DNA of 64,000 nt from Sthenelais limicola (GCA_942159475.1 OW804102.1:29394873-29458872); one strand, 5' to 3'; shown: positions 21,554 through 32,640, numbered from the stretch's first letter. The notes: generated by a model from the sequence alone, not told the origin. Numbers and translations: made by a program.

Positions 21554-21802
21554 ATATGGGTGAGATCATAAGAAAATGTACAATTGGGAGCTGTACACAT
21601 TTAGTAAATTCTGCAAAATTAGGTTGCAATTTGGTCAATACTAGGTAAATTCGAGTATATTTGGCATTGCATTGATTCTAGCAATCTGTTTGGTTGGGTT
21701 AAACTGCATTTGGAACTTTATTTTCGTCTGAAATTTGGGTTATTTGAGTGGATTGGTGAAGGTGAATTGTACATTTTCTGAAAATCAAAATCTGACCCAT
21801 AT
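21554..21802 (+). mobile_element. GGGTCAGAT miniature transposon, ATAT duplication
   Basis: 241 bp element (21558-21798) with ends GGGTGAGATC and CTGACCC, flanked by ATAT at 21554-21557 and 21799-21802. It forms an inverted pair with 21115-21349, separated by 208 bp. Confidence 0.85.
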
Positions 21803-22532
21803 CTGCAAGTGCTCCTGTAACCATCTCCGTCCTCAAACTGGGGCGTTTTAATTGATTCTATCTTGACAACATATTGCTTGATAGATAAATGGTATTAGTG
21901 GGGTTCGAAATGTAATCCCGTGGGAATTCAATGCTGAAATTGATTTTATTGCACAGAAAATTCCGTCATGGTCCAAGGGTTTAGGAAATCATGGGTGCCA
22001 TATTTTTTTCAAACGTTTACATGCCACCAGGGGGCGCTTTGTACCCATTTTTTCACATTTTGCACCCTGACATATTTATTATTTGTAATACAGATTTGTG
22101 TATATTAGAATAATTAAAGTACATAAAAAGACCTTTTCACATATGTATCATATGATGCAATAGCATAATTAGGTGATTTTCTATGATTTTTCAAATATTT
22201 ATCATTTTTGTGAAATTCACGTTTAATTGGCATAAACCCCCAAACAGCCACTTCTAACTCAAAAGCACTGCATCTGACAACTAAGTCAATATTAAATGTC
22301 TTGTAGAGTGTAAAAAGAGCTATCATTTGGTATAATTTGACAGTCATTTAATGAAAAACTCTAATTTTTATCAATTTCTTTGAAAAAAATCTAGATTCAA
22401 TACCAACACTTAAAGTCAGGCCAGATTTGAGATGGGTGTGGATGTTTGGAATAAAATCACCAAATTTGGTCCATATACTATTCATTGCCTTTGCTTTCAA
22501 TTTTTTACAGGAGGGCTTTTAAAAAAATACAT

Positions 22533-22780
22533 TATGGCCGCCATCTTGGAATTTAAAGGACGCCATCATGTAAAAACATATATATTCAAATATCTCAGCT
22601 TCCAGACAACATAGGCTCATGATCTTGGTGTCAAAACATAGGTTTCCAGGGTTAATGAACACAACTATACCATTTAGAAAAGCATAAAATTATATCATGG
22701 CCACCATCCTGGATTTTTCTGATCCCCATCATATAGAAACCTATATCTACCAATATCTCAGCTTTCAAACAAGTTCAATC
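22533..22780. repeat. Diverged 164 bp-spaced direct repeat at the inner edge of the left arm
   Basis: 'ATGGCCGCCATCTTGGA' at 22533 and 'ATGGCCACCATCCTGGA' at about 22697 begin two related segments, each ending in ATATCTCAGCTT. Only the first is mirrored in the right arm. Confidence 0.7.
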
Positions 22781-23079
22781 ATGGTCTCTAAACATTATGT
22801 ATTCAGGGTCAAAGAATACAAACTGTACCTTTAGTAGAAATGGTTAGGTTATACTTATCAACACAGAAACTATATACAAAAAATTATATTCATCACACAC
22901 TACTGTACATGTCATACATGTGCTTGCCTTCTTTTTTCACAATGGCAAAGGCAAATTTTAATGCAGTTTCAACTGGTCAGTAAGCACTCTGTTACTCTGG
23001 CATAAGCATTAGTCTAGTTCAATGGAAGCTTTATAGGTTGCTAGTAACATTGTCATACAGGAACTAGGTAATCCAGCCC

Positions 23080-24290
23080 CATGCTTCCACTCTTGGGGCC
23101 ACAGTCCAATCTGCTGACACTTGCTCCATGCTTCAATCTGAGAATGCTGCAAAAGATGATCCTTGGATGCAATGAGTGTCTCCAGTGTGGCTTCACCAAT
23201 ATGTCAAAAAACGTTCAATGTTCATGGTCACTGGCGCTATCTTGTTGGATAAGTGCTCCAGTTGGTTGATATGTCAAGCACTGACCTCTACCTTTCTTTA
23301 AGGATGGACTGTTGGTGACTGCATGTCTCATATCCTGATAGCAAAGGTGTGCCTCCCATGGTGACTTCTTGCCTCTTCCAATGAAGGTAGACGTGGTATC
23401 ACCCCAATGACATGGTCAAATACAGGAAGTGGCAGGGATTTTTCTCTACAGAAATCTTTGTAGATAACATTGATTTGAATATATATGCCTAGATATAGTG
23501 CTTGCCTTTACCAAAGGCAACCCAATGTTCACAATTTGGCACAGGATGATCAGATGATGGAATTTGCCTATTATGGAACATCATTATATGTCATCAATAT
23601 GCAACAGGCATTTGGTGGAGCAATTTGTAAAAGAATCAGCATCCCTAGTCTTTACTTTCTATTGAGCAGTTGCTGCCATGATTACATAGGTTCATCAAAG
23701 AAGGGTTGTGTCACCATATATGTAATTGAAGATGTGTTTTAGGGTCGATCTTGTTTAAAATTCATGCAAACAGTTCCCTTTGTTGGATGGGTCATTTAAA
23801 AAGATGGCCCTGTTCCCTAGTTGTCTTATGCATCTGGGACAAAGGCCTAATCATATTGATTGTTATTGTGATTTTAGAAGGGAGCAAATACATTAAAACA
23901 GCTCCATTAAGAAGGCTCACATCAATAGATACAGGGGAATCATTCTGCTTTAACATGGGTAGAATATCAAGCAGACGTATTTCATTCTGAAGTAACCTTT
24001 GGAGGTTGTTCTAGCTTTTTTTGTCTTGTCAATGAGCAATGGAAGAGGTTAAAGGGAAGAGAACTGACATTTTTATTTAATCAGCTCATAAAAGAACGAT
24101 GGATGATCGATAATCTTTTTTTCTGTACATGATAAGTTCTGTAACTTTATGGGTCCATCCAGATCCCGTTTGTCTTCTCTTGCTTTTACAATCTCTAAGT
24201 GCAGTCCCTCAAATATTTCTAGGATCTTTTTTTCTCCACAGGTCAGAACCCAGTCAGAATACAGTTCCATGTAAACTTGTCAACAGTATC
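23080..24290 (-). pseudogene. Decayed gene of an uncharacterised repeat-associated family
   Basis: The minus strand reads as protein in pieces, with many stops and frame changes. Near 23868-23993: 'RLLDILPMLKQNDSPVSID' and 'GAVLMYLLPSK'. Near 23496-23530: 'WVAFGKGKHY', followed in shifted frames by 'EKNPC' and 'LHWKRQEV'. Near 23100-23150: 'LQHSQIEAWSKC'. From memory these resemble, in the same order, a large family of unannotated proteins common in invertebrate genomes (W[IV]AFG.GK..RYI, then FHA.TGCD, then LPPT...LLQH, then a Cys-rich tail). The 65-codon frame at 24073-24270 may be its upstream part. Sitting inside long inverted repeats, it may be the transposase remnant or captured cargo. 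No biochemical function is assigned. Confidence 0.45.
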
Positions 24291-25575
24291 TATAGAGTGG
24301 TAGGCCAAAGGTAATTACTGGTATATGTACATTATTGAGAATTCAGTAGCACAGTGCAGCTCATTCATTCCATGCCATATCATAATAGCAAAAGCTGCTT
24401 TTTGTAGAATAGGGGCAAGAGCTGTGTAAGGGTTGTGTGCAGTTGAGCTGATGGATCTGCCAAAAAGGCATGAATTTCTGACTAAGTAGCACCATTTTCA
24501 ATTCTACCTTTTTTAACAGATGGCTAGAATGCTCCTGGCGGTTTGCCCTTAATCTGTAAAGCCTTCAGAGAACCAGTCTATCTATAGTCACACAAGTATG
24601 AAATGGGATATGGTGCAAAGTGTTGTGCTGAAAGGCCAGTTGAAATTGGTCTAAAATATGCCATTGCCATTGTGAGAAAGGGGGCAAGCATAAACAGCAT
24701 ACATGTGCTGTAGTCCATAATGAATATGTCATGTATACATTTTTTTCATTGATAAATACAATCTGATACTTTTCTAAATGGTATAGTTGTGGTCTTTGAC
24801 CCTGGAAACCTATGTTTTGACACCAAGATCATGAGCCTATGTTGTCTGGAAGCTGAGATATTTGAATATATAGGTTTTTACATGATGGCGTTCTTCAAAT
24901 TCCAAGATGGCAGCCATAATGTATTTTTTTATAAATGCTTCTGTCAAAAATTGAAAGCTAAGGAAATGAATAGCATATGGACCAAATTTGGTGATTTTAT
25001 TCCAAACATCCACACCCATCTCAAATCTGGCCTTAAGCTGCCTGACTATAAGTGCTAGTATTGAATCTAGATCTTTTTCAAAGAAATTGATAAAAATTGG
25101 AGTTTTTCATTGAATGACTGTCAAATTATACCAAATGATAGCTCTTTTTACACTCTACAAGACATTTAATATTGACTTAGTTGTCAGATGCAGTGCTTTT
25201 GAGTTAGAAGTGGCTGTTTGGGGGTTTATGCCAATTAAACGCGAATTTCATAAAAATGATAAATATTTGAAAAATCATAGAAAATCACCTAATTATGCTA
25301 TTGCATCATATGATACATATTTGAAAAGGTCTTTTTATGTACTTTAATTAATCTAATATACACAAATCTGTATTTCAAATAATAAATATGTCAGGGTGCA
25401 AAATGGGAAAAAATGGGTACAAAGCGCCCCCTGGTGGCATGTAAAAGTTTGAAAAAAAAATGGCACCCATGATTTCCTAAACCCTTGGACCCTGACGGAA
25501 ATATTTATGCAATAAAATCAATTTCAGCATTGAATTCCCACGGGAGTTAATTTTGCTACATTGCAAACCCTACTA

Positions 25576-26730
25576 TATATTACATTAGTTATTTGATGGA
25601 TAGGGTAAACTATATATCACTTTAACCCTATGAGAGGGTCTGATAAGGGGGTTCACTTAATGGTCGCTTATTGTGTCTCCACCGAGAATGCTATAAGTGT
25701 AAACTTTTTTCAAATATTAGTGAAGTTATAGTCTTTCAATATTCAATGCCTGCCTTTGAGCTAAACTACTTAGCCTAAGTAAATCTTTTGGAAAGAAGTA
25801 CATCATCTAAAAACTGATGCTGTCCAAACAGTAAAAAGAAATCTGGACCATGTCTTTTTTCACCATTTTCTGTAAGAAATGCGATGTGCACTGAGTAAAT
25901 TCACGTGAATCTATATTTAGACATTTTCTGTTTTGATGTCACCATAGCAATCATTTTCCGGATATAATGATAATAATATTCTTTTTTGCAATGACTAGGT
26001 TGGTGGTGGTGCGCATCAGGTCCAGATCTGGTCTTCCTGCATGTGAATGCCGTACTAAATGCATATTGTTTCATTGAAAAACAAACCGGGTTCTTTGGTT
26101 GCCATGGGAACCATTATGAAGTAACTATTCTTAAAATCAACCTTTACAACGTTTTATTTCATTCAGCTTTAAAAATCTTAATAAATGGCACTTTTTAACC
26201 ATAATTATTGCATAAATGGAGTTCATTTGGAGGTGGAATAACATGTTTTTATAAATGTTTATCAATGTTAAATGTCACATCCAAGTTCAACTTTGAATAT
26301 AAAGGCCAAGTAGCAGTATTTATTTGTATTTGACCATATACAATCTGATTCTGTGTCAATAGGCAATACAGATGTAGGTGAAGGTAAAAAGAACTATAAA
26401 GGTCATCAGCTTATCTCAAGGAAACCTTAGGAAATTGTTCCCACTCATCTGGCAGTATTCTTATGAGTGTATTAATTAGCTGGTGAAGGTGGTACAGTGC
26501 TTGAGAGCTTGTTCAATGTGGTCCTTCCACCTCATCCATATCAGACATTTGGATGACTGGTCATCAGCTTCATAGGCAAGGTTATTAGGTGCTGGTAGAA
26601 GGCCTTCTGGTAGGTCTTCTGTTTCACGGGTGGAGGCAATGGTGGTAGTGGTTTGCCTAGTGGTAATAAGATTCACTCTAGGCAAACAATTTTTCCCTGG
26701 TGTGACGGGTAGGCCTGTATTAATGTTTTC
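25576..26730. other. No recognised feature
   Basis: Unassigned sequence. The 92-codon minus-strand frame (26476-26754) is Thr-rich without a domain and runs into the neighbouring miniature element. Confidence 0.5.
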
Positions 26731-27073
26731 AATAGGGGATTTGCATTGCTGCAATTTTGAAACTTGATTCGCATGGAATTATGGGACTAATGGTAAAGTG
26801 TAAAATCTATAGAAAACATACCATGTTCAGCATGTAATATTTATCAATGCTCTATTGTCAATAACCATGTGTTATACACGTGTCCATAACACACGTCCCC
26901 ATGTTTCCCATCATGCATTTGGTTTTCATAGATCATTTATACAAGCTATGATATTGGTGGAAACATTTTTGCAATTTTCGATAAAAATGTTGCTAAATAT
27001 TTTATCTCAGATTTCATCAGAGAATTCATGCAATGTAACAGACATGCGCAGTGGCACATGCAACTCCCCTATT
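26731..27073 (-). mobile_element. AATAGGGG-ended miniature transposon, 343 bp, reversed
   Basis: Ends AATAGGGGATTTGCAT and the inverse TGCAACTCCCCTATT. 'GCGCAGTGGCACATGC' at the right shows it is reversed relative to 55678-56020, which has exactly the same length. It shares 'CCATGTTCAGCATG' (compare 'CCATGCTGAACATGG' at 55927). The target duplication is not obvious. Confidence 0.85.
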
Positions 27074-27437
27074 AATAATGCAATGGGCTCTTTGAATGAT
27101 ATTTTTTCACTAAGCTTATAATTAGGGCTGAATTCAAAATTATCAACTGACAATATTGTAGATGAAATAGTTTATGTTGATGCCATGAAGGGAATCTATT
27201 TCTTAAGTGATACATAGACAAAATTGAATGAGGGCCTTGTAAGAGGTAATCAGTTATCTCCTGTGGGCATAGCAGTTTTGTAAGGGTTCATCAACACCCA
27301 ATGAAAATGCATAGCCAGAGGGTCAAAATCAATTTTGTATTTATTATACCAATGTTTTTGATGAAAGAATACTGAAAATTCGATGGAAATTAAGGAACAA
27401 GTGCTGTTCACTGCCCTGTTTTTTTAATTTCTCATTT
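27074..27437. other. No recognised feature
   Basis: Unassigned sequence ending in a T-rich stretch (about 27420-27455). Confidence 0.5.
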
Positions 27438-27659
27438 TTGCTTTTTTTTAAAGAAATTTTATTGCACGACTGTTTCAGACAGGCTGATAATCTCATGTCA
27501 ACACTTCTGGACAATAAGCGACCTCAGTGGCGGCACCTATGTTGCCGTCTCGGTAACTCCCCTGAGATTTGGTGCAGTCGCACCTACCGTTCCCGGTTGG
27601 GGCAACATAGGAGAGAGCTTGCCGGTATATTGCATCTAACTTTTAAAAAACCCATGTGA
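27438..27659 (+). CDS. Unidentified 73-codon frame
   Basis: A small plus-strand frame with mixed, non-low-complexity composition and a T-rich, AG-ending stretch just before it that could be a splice acceptor. The segment 'LLDNKRPQWRHLCCRLG' faintly resembles the start of a death domain, but too little is present to claim it. The same DNA forms a four-stem cloverleaf (27536-27611), which offers another explanation for its composition. It could be an exon, a repeat fragment or chance. Confidence 0.2.
   Translation: MLFFKEILLHDCFRQADNLMSTLLDNKRPQWRHLCCRLGNSPEIWCSRTYRSRLGQHRRELAGILHLTFKKPM
27536..27611. ncRNA. 76-base cloverleaf-like structured sequence
   Basis: An 11 bp perfect closing stem (CCTATGTTGCC with GGCAACATAGG) encloses three hairpins: TCTCGG/CTGAGA with an 8-base loop, GGTGC/GCACC with loop AGTC, and ACCG/CGGT with loop TTCC. 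The length equals that of a tRNA, but the box A/B sequences and normal arm sizes are absent, so it is not a functional tRNA. It may be a structured RNA or the core of an unrecognised repeat. Confidence 0.4.
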
Positions 27660-27833
27660 CGAACAATTCCAGTCCCGGAATCCTCATCCCCTTCCTATAA
27701 TACTACTGCTCATACAAGGCTGTTGTCCACAGAGCTGTAGAATAAACGATTTCGGCCACTTTCCACCACTACGCATGGTTTGACCCTACTCATATCACTA
27801 GCAAAGTTCAGCCATCCAGCTACAACCAATTCT

Positions 27834-27918
27834 ATAGCGTAGGGCCTAGAGCACTGGACTCCCAATCTGAAGGTTCAGGGCTTGCACCTCGCCTGGGCCC
27901 GTCAGCTTTTTTTTTTTT
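27834..27918 (+). tRNA. tRNA-like sequence or SINE head with T-run terminator
   Basis: Reads TAGCGTAGGG (A-box-like), TAGAGCAC, an anticodon-like loop CTCCCAA, and GGGCTTGCACCTC (B-box-like), followed by a 12-base T run that would end RNA polymerase III transcription. The stems are imperfect, so it is a tRNA-derived SINE head or tRNA pseudogene rather than a working tRNA gene. Confidence 0.5.
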
Positions 27919-28916
27919 CATCCTATACTTGGTTGGCCGTGTAGGGCTGTACACGGCCGGGACGGGACGGTGGGCGGGTTTAATGATTTGTGGTGATGGG
28001 AAAGGCAGGAGAAACAAAATATCCATATAATGCTTTAACCTGTGCCAACAACCAAAACGGCCTAAACATGTCTAAAATCACATTCGTAGAGCGCCGACTA
28101 GCAGCCGCCTACTCTTCTGGTCCACCTCACTCATAATTTTCGGGTATATTTTTCCAATATTCGTATTGCAAAGGTACAGTCAAGATAGAATAAATTCAAT
28201 CACCAGGCCTTTTTCCCATCTGTCAGCCAACTGTTCCTTTTGTGACAAAATCGGCTTCATGGACAAGGGGCTTTAGGTAGAATTATGACTAAACATTCAT
28301 ATCGGGAAATGAAAACATGCAGAGAAGGGAGTGCCCAAGAATTAACTTTCTATTTTAATTATTGCTTGACACAAAAGTGGTATTGAATTTCCTTTGCTTG
28401 TACCGGGAGTATCCTACACATACAAGAAAGTGTCAAAATGGGATAAAATCACTAAAGGGTCCGTCCTCCTGGGCGATAATATAAAAACATTGGGACCACC
28501 AACACGCGATTTCAACTATTAATGTCACTGTAACTTTGTAACATCATCATATCCATACTTTTTTTTATTTTCACTGTCTGGCAGATAACATCTCGGACAA
28601 TTCATGTGCCTAACTGGTGTCTCAATCCAATAGAGCATTTGCATTCGTCCCAGTTCATTAGCGAGGTGCATTAGCTCCTGAAATCCGCTGACTAACATAA
28701 CGATCATTAGGAGCCATAAGCGATTATGCCACTGTCCTGGGTGTCTATGCCTTACCAGTCGTTAATGATCTCTATCATTAGCTACCATCATGTAGTCGCT
28801 GAGGCTTGCAAATGGAGCGTATCCACTGAGTCGCTAATGTTTGCAATAGTTATGAGCGATAATTGGTCAATGATGATCGCCAATGATGACTAAAGCAAAT
28901 AAGCTCTATTGCTCAG

Positions 28917-29078
28917 GCCGTTAGAAAATATACAATCGGCAGCAAATACATTGAGTAAGTTCTGCTAAATAATGCTGAACGGTTATGAATACTGGATATA
29001 CCAATAATTTTGACCCCATTTATGTCTTAAATTTTGGTTATTTGATGACATATTGTACATTTTTAGCCGAATTCACCC
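28917..29078 (+). repeat. GGGTCAGAT miniature family, internally deleted copy
   Basis: Contains AGAAAATATACAATCGGCAG and ends ACATATTGTACATTTTTAG...CACCC, as in 21558-21798, but is only about 162 bp long. No clear target duplication. Confidence 0.6.
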
Positions 29079-30148
29079 ATATGAATCTATATACTCTCCT
29101 AAGTAGTTGACATTCAGCAGATCCAGACCGTTGGTATTTACGACCCCACCTATTTCAGTGTTATATTTGCTAGTAACAAATATTTGCCATTTTGTTATTG
29201 TTCTTAAACAATCCATACGTAATGATGGGAAAGCGTGAGGTGCTGATATCATCATCTGTAATGTGGCCTATTGCATGACATTCGGAAAGGGACACATGCA
29301 GTTGTAATGCGAATACTAGGAAATACACTCACAATTCTGCACAGAATTTTACTATGGAAGAGTTCCGTCTTTGTAATGGAGGTTCTGGTGAGATGTAACT
29401 TAGGGGAGGAGGTAGCATAGACTGCTACAATAGAAGCACTCAGCAGGGGGCTATAGATATATACGCCTAGAAGCAGAGGTGGAGTGGAGCGGGGTGTGGT
29501 AAAATCATTGACTAATTTATAAGACTAAGAAATGGTTTTGGATCAATTATATGTATTATTTACCTTTGTTGTAAATTTTGTCACTTGCTTTAGTTATTAA
29601 AATATTAATGATATCGCAGATAGATTTGTGACTAGACATCCATCGAGTCCCACAGTTATACCCAATGCTTTCTCTGCTACAAAGAAATGGTTAGAAAAGC
29701 TCCAAATGATGGGAAACGGATGCATGGGTTGCTAGTAGCTTGTAGCTCTACCCAACTATTCTATATACAGTTATATGTAGAAATATGGAAAATGTCACAT
29801 TTCTCTGGATTATAATGGGAAGGACCTAAATCAATTAGATAAATGCCAAGCCAATTATTATTCCCACGAAGTCTGATGTTTTAAAATATCTTTTATATGT
29901 ATTATATTTGATTCTGATGAATAAATAGCATAACACCTAAAGAATCAAAATGTGCATTGAAAAATGTTTGCCACTTGCAGGTTTTGGCTTTTCCAGACCC
30001 CCAAGATTTTCTTAAATTGACAATTAGAGTTCAATTTGAGATAAAATATCAACAACTTACATATCAAGAAATGGATTGATATAGCTAAAACCTATTAACC
30101 TATTAAATAATAACTGTGGTCAAATGTTATGGACAAGTATATCACAAC
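29079..30148. other. No recognised feature
   Basis: Unassigned AT-rich sequence. Confidence 0.5.
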
Positions 30149-30261
30149 TTAAGGCCCTTGTCCACTCAGCCGATTCTCATGAGATTCTCACAGACGTTAG
30201 TGGAAAGGGTCCTCTGTGGCGTAAAATTGCATGCAAATCGTCTTAGTGGACTAGGGCTTTA
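30149..30261. mobile_element. 107 bp foldback element with TTA duplication
   Basis: Element 30152-30258 with ends AGGCCCTTGTCCACT and the inverse AGTGGACTAGGGCT, flanked by TTA at 30149-30151 and 30259-30261. Its end layout (AGG... then CCACT) is like that of 19699 and 33832. Confidence 0.8.
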
Positions 30262-31828
30262 TGTTTGTTATGACATCTCACAGATCCGCACACTTTAGTT
30301 TTGTTTGCAGTAAACACAAGTGTTTTCTGTAAAGGGACATGCTTCACAGAGATGCAAAGATGTTGATCAATCTCATAGATGCATGAAAATAAAGTTAGGA
30401 GGGATGACAAAACAAAGTAATCTCCCCCTTTAAACATGGTAGATGTGAATGAAATATAGAATAGAAAGTCATGGCTGTTCTGAAATAGCATATCAGGCAT
30501 ACAAGGAGTGAAAATGTATGTATCATCACACGTGGCAATGCCACTCACAATGATACTTATATTTACACCCCTCATGTGTCTGATACGCTAATGCAGAACA
30601 ACCACTCGGTGCATTCCATCTAAGTACCACATTTCCGTGGACTCGCATCCTGCAAGACACAGTTAACGGTCAATGGAAGAGAGGAAAACAGACGAAAATA
30701 TGCAAAGATTACACACAAAAATGGACCGATCTAGACCCTGCCGTCCCTCAAACAAGCACCAGAGACCAAACAAAACAGGGGAAGATTTGTGGGCAGTTTT
30801 TCACACTTCCTTCACCCTCACAGCTTACGTCACAAATGATGATGATAATGATGATGATGGCGGACGTTGAACCTAGAGTTTCTGGCCATACCCACAAGAG
30901 AAATTAGAAATTGTCTAAGGTCAGCCATTGTTCATATGGTCCTGACCAGAACATGTGATGTTGGTGGATCCGATGGCTTTCCCCACTGCTTAATGTTGTA
31001 ATGTATCCCCTTGTTGTTTGGGGATACGATTTATACACTACACCCGACTCCTGATACACCATTAGGGCAGTGTTCATACTACTCACGCCTGGGATTTTGC
31101 TTCATAACATCAGTGTGCAGCTTTATCAATTCTTTATCAACTGTTTATTCCACGGAGACTGAATCTTATAATAATAACACATTTTTATTTCCATGTCACA
31201 TTTGCAGTAAGTGTTTTACAGTGTAATGTTAAATTGAATTAAATTAGAATGAATTATGGAAATTTGAATGGTCTCTGTGAACCTCACAGGTCTTCTAAGC
31301 ACCCCTAAAGATCCGAAGATCATGTGAAATCTCCATGTTAGCACACTAGCACATTTAGTATGGTGCATCAGTGTTTGTTTTAAAGATAATTACCAGTGTC
31401 ATCAGCACTGCTGCCAGCAGGAATTCAAGGGGTTACAATATTCTTTTCAAAATTCCAAATTAACTGTAGTAAATTTCAGTGGGCCCTGAAATAAAAACTA
31501 ATCTGGACGATATTGTTTTTATTGGCTTTTTTGTTAAGTCAAAGTTTAAAGAAAAATCGATGAATCCTTCTTTTTTCAATGAACTCATTACTATATATAT
31601 TTACCTTCTCATAGTTATTTCTAATCGATGAAATAAAACCTCTTAAATAAGGGTATCTGTGGAACCAAAGCAAGATGATAATTATAATGGTACTTGTATT
31701 CCCAATGGACACATAAGTTCCAGTTCCTGCTGTGATGGATTCAGTTCATATCTGGCAAACACATATTCAAACATATTTTGGTTAGAATAACGAAAAATGA
31801 TGTAACAGTGTAAAAATCCTCCTGTTGA
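30262..31828. other. Unassigned stretch with a short GAT microsatellite
   Basis: (GATGAT)n at about 30836-30860. The 110-codon minus-strand frame at 30243-30575 runs into the foldback element and has no domain. Nothing else recognised. Confidence 0.5.
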
Positions 31829-32126
31829 AGGTGGGTTCCATTGCCACGCTGCTACTCCCACTTCTTGATTATAGAAGTGGGTGCAGTAATGTGGTTGTAA
31901 TTGGGATGGGTGCTATTGGGTCCCGCTACATTGAAACGGCCGCTACTAGGAAGTGAAGTAACAGGAAGTAGTGGGAGCTGAAGTTGGCCACTGGCACCAC
32001 TCTACATTACTACTCACATTACTTGATGCATTAATTTTCAAGAGAAAATAAAATGTTATTTGGCAATGGTTCAACACGAAAAACGCCTTGAAGGAAGCAA
32101 GTAAGTTTCGGTTTCTTTATTTATTT

Positions 32127-32161
32127 CTCAACATTTTGATCTAGGCGATCTTCATCAGGAG
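32127..32161 (-). ncRNA. Hammerhead-like core, degenerate
   Basis: On the minus strand: CTC, CTGATGA, stem II GATC/GATC, AAAA (expected GAAA), T, GTT, GAG. Stem I CTC/GAG pairs. The single core change (G to A at the first base of GAAA) would be expected to abolish cleavage. It is followed by AATAAATAAAG. Confidence 0.45.
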
Positions 32162-32179
32162 AATAAGTGTTTGTGAATC

Positions 32180-32426
32180 ATATGGGTCAGATTTTCAGAA
32201 AATGTACGATTGGCAGCTGTGCACATTTAGTAAATTCTACTAAATTAGACTGCAATTTGTGCAATACTAGGTAAATTTGAGTATATTTGGCGTTGCATTG
32301 ATTCTAGCAATCTGTTTGGTTAGGTTGAACTGTATTTGGAACTTTATTAAATTTCGTCTGAAATTTGTTTTTTTTTAGAAGATTGGGGAAGTTGAGTTCT
32401 ACATTTTCTGCAAATCTGACCCATAT
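32180..32426 (+). mobile_element. GGGTCAGAT miniature transposon, ATAT duplication
   Basis: 239 bp element (32184-32422) with ends GGGTCAGATTTTCAG and the inverse CTGCAAATCTGACCC, flanked by ATAT at 32180-32183 and 32423-32426. Very close to 21558-21798 along its whole length. Inserted inside the foldback cluster, so it is younger than its host. Confidence 0.88.
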
Positions 32427-32447
32427 ATACAATGTATAGTGAGTTAG

Positions 32448-32640
32448 TGTAGGATGTGGGAAGTGTAGCATGTAGCCGTGTAGGATGTGGGTGTAGGATG
32501 TGGGTGTAGGATGTGGGTGTAAGATGTGGGTGTAAGTGTTTTGATGTTTTATGGGTGTGTGAGGAATGTATGGGTGTGTGAGGAATGTATGGGTGTGTGA
32601 GGATGTGTATGTGCGAGTGTGTGTGTGGTTTCGTACATAT
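32448..32640. repeat. GTGTAGGATGTGG and TATGGGTGTGTGAGGAATG minisatellites
   Basis: Two adjacent short tandem arrays (units about 14 bp and 19 bp). The Thr/His/Pro-rich minus-strand frames crossing them are artefacts. Confidence 0.85.

Larger units (their letters stand above)
21898..25573. mobile_element. 3.7 kb transposon with about 790 bp terminal inverted repeats
   Basis: The left arm (21898 to about 22686) and right arm (about 24763 to 25573) are long inverted copies, about 90% identical by eye. Outer ends read GTGGGGTTCGAAATGTA and, reversed, GTAGGGTTTGCAATGTA, each next to a TA (21896-21897 and 25574-25575), which may be a TA target duplication. A 77-codon frame is mirrored in both arms (22114-22347 minus; 25114-25347 plus) with one residue changed. 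The 2.1 kb core holds a decayed gene on the minus strand. The superfamily is uncertain. The arms are far longer than in typical Tc1/mariner elements. Confidence 0.75.

Noticed and set aside
27438..27659. Death-domain protein exon
   Set aside because: Only about 17 residues resemble the domain start. No further motif is present and the DNA is explained as well by the cloverleaf structure.
27834..27918. Functional tRNA gene
   Set aside because: The stems have several mismatches and the B box departs from GGTTCGANTCC. A SINE head or pseudogene is more likely.
30243..30575. 110-codon minus-strand gene
   Set aside because: It runs into a foldback transposon, has no domain and has no conserved neighbours.
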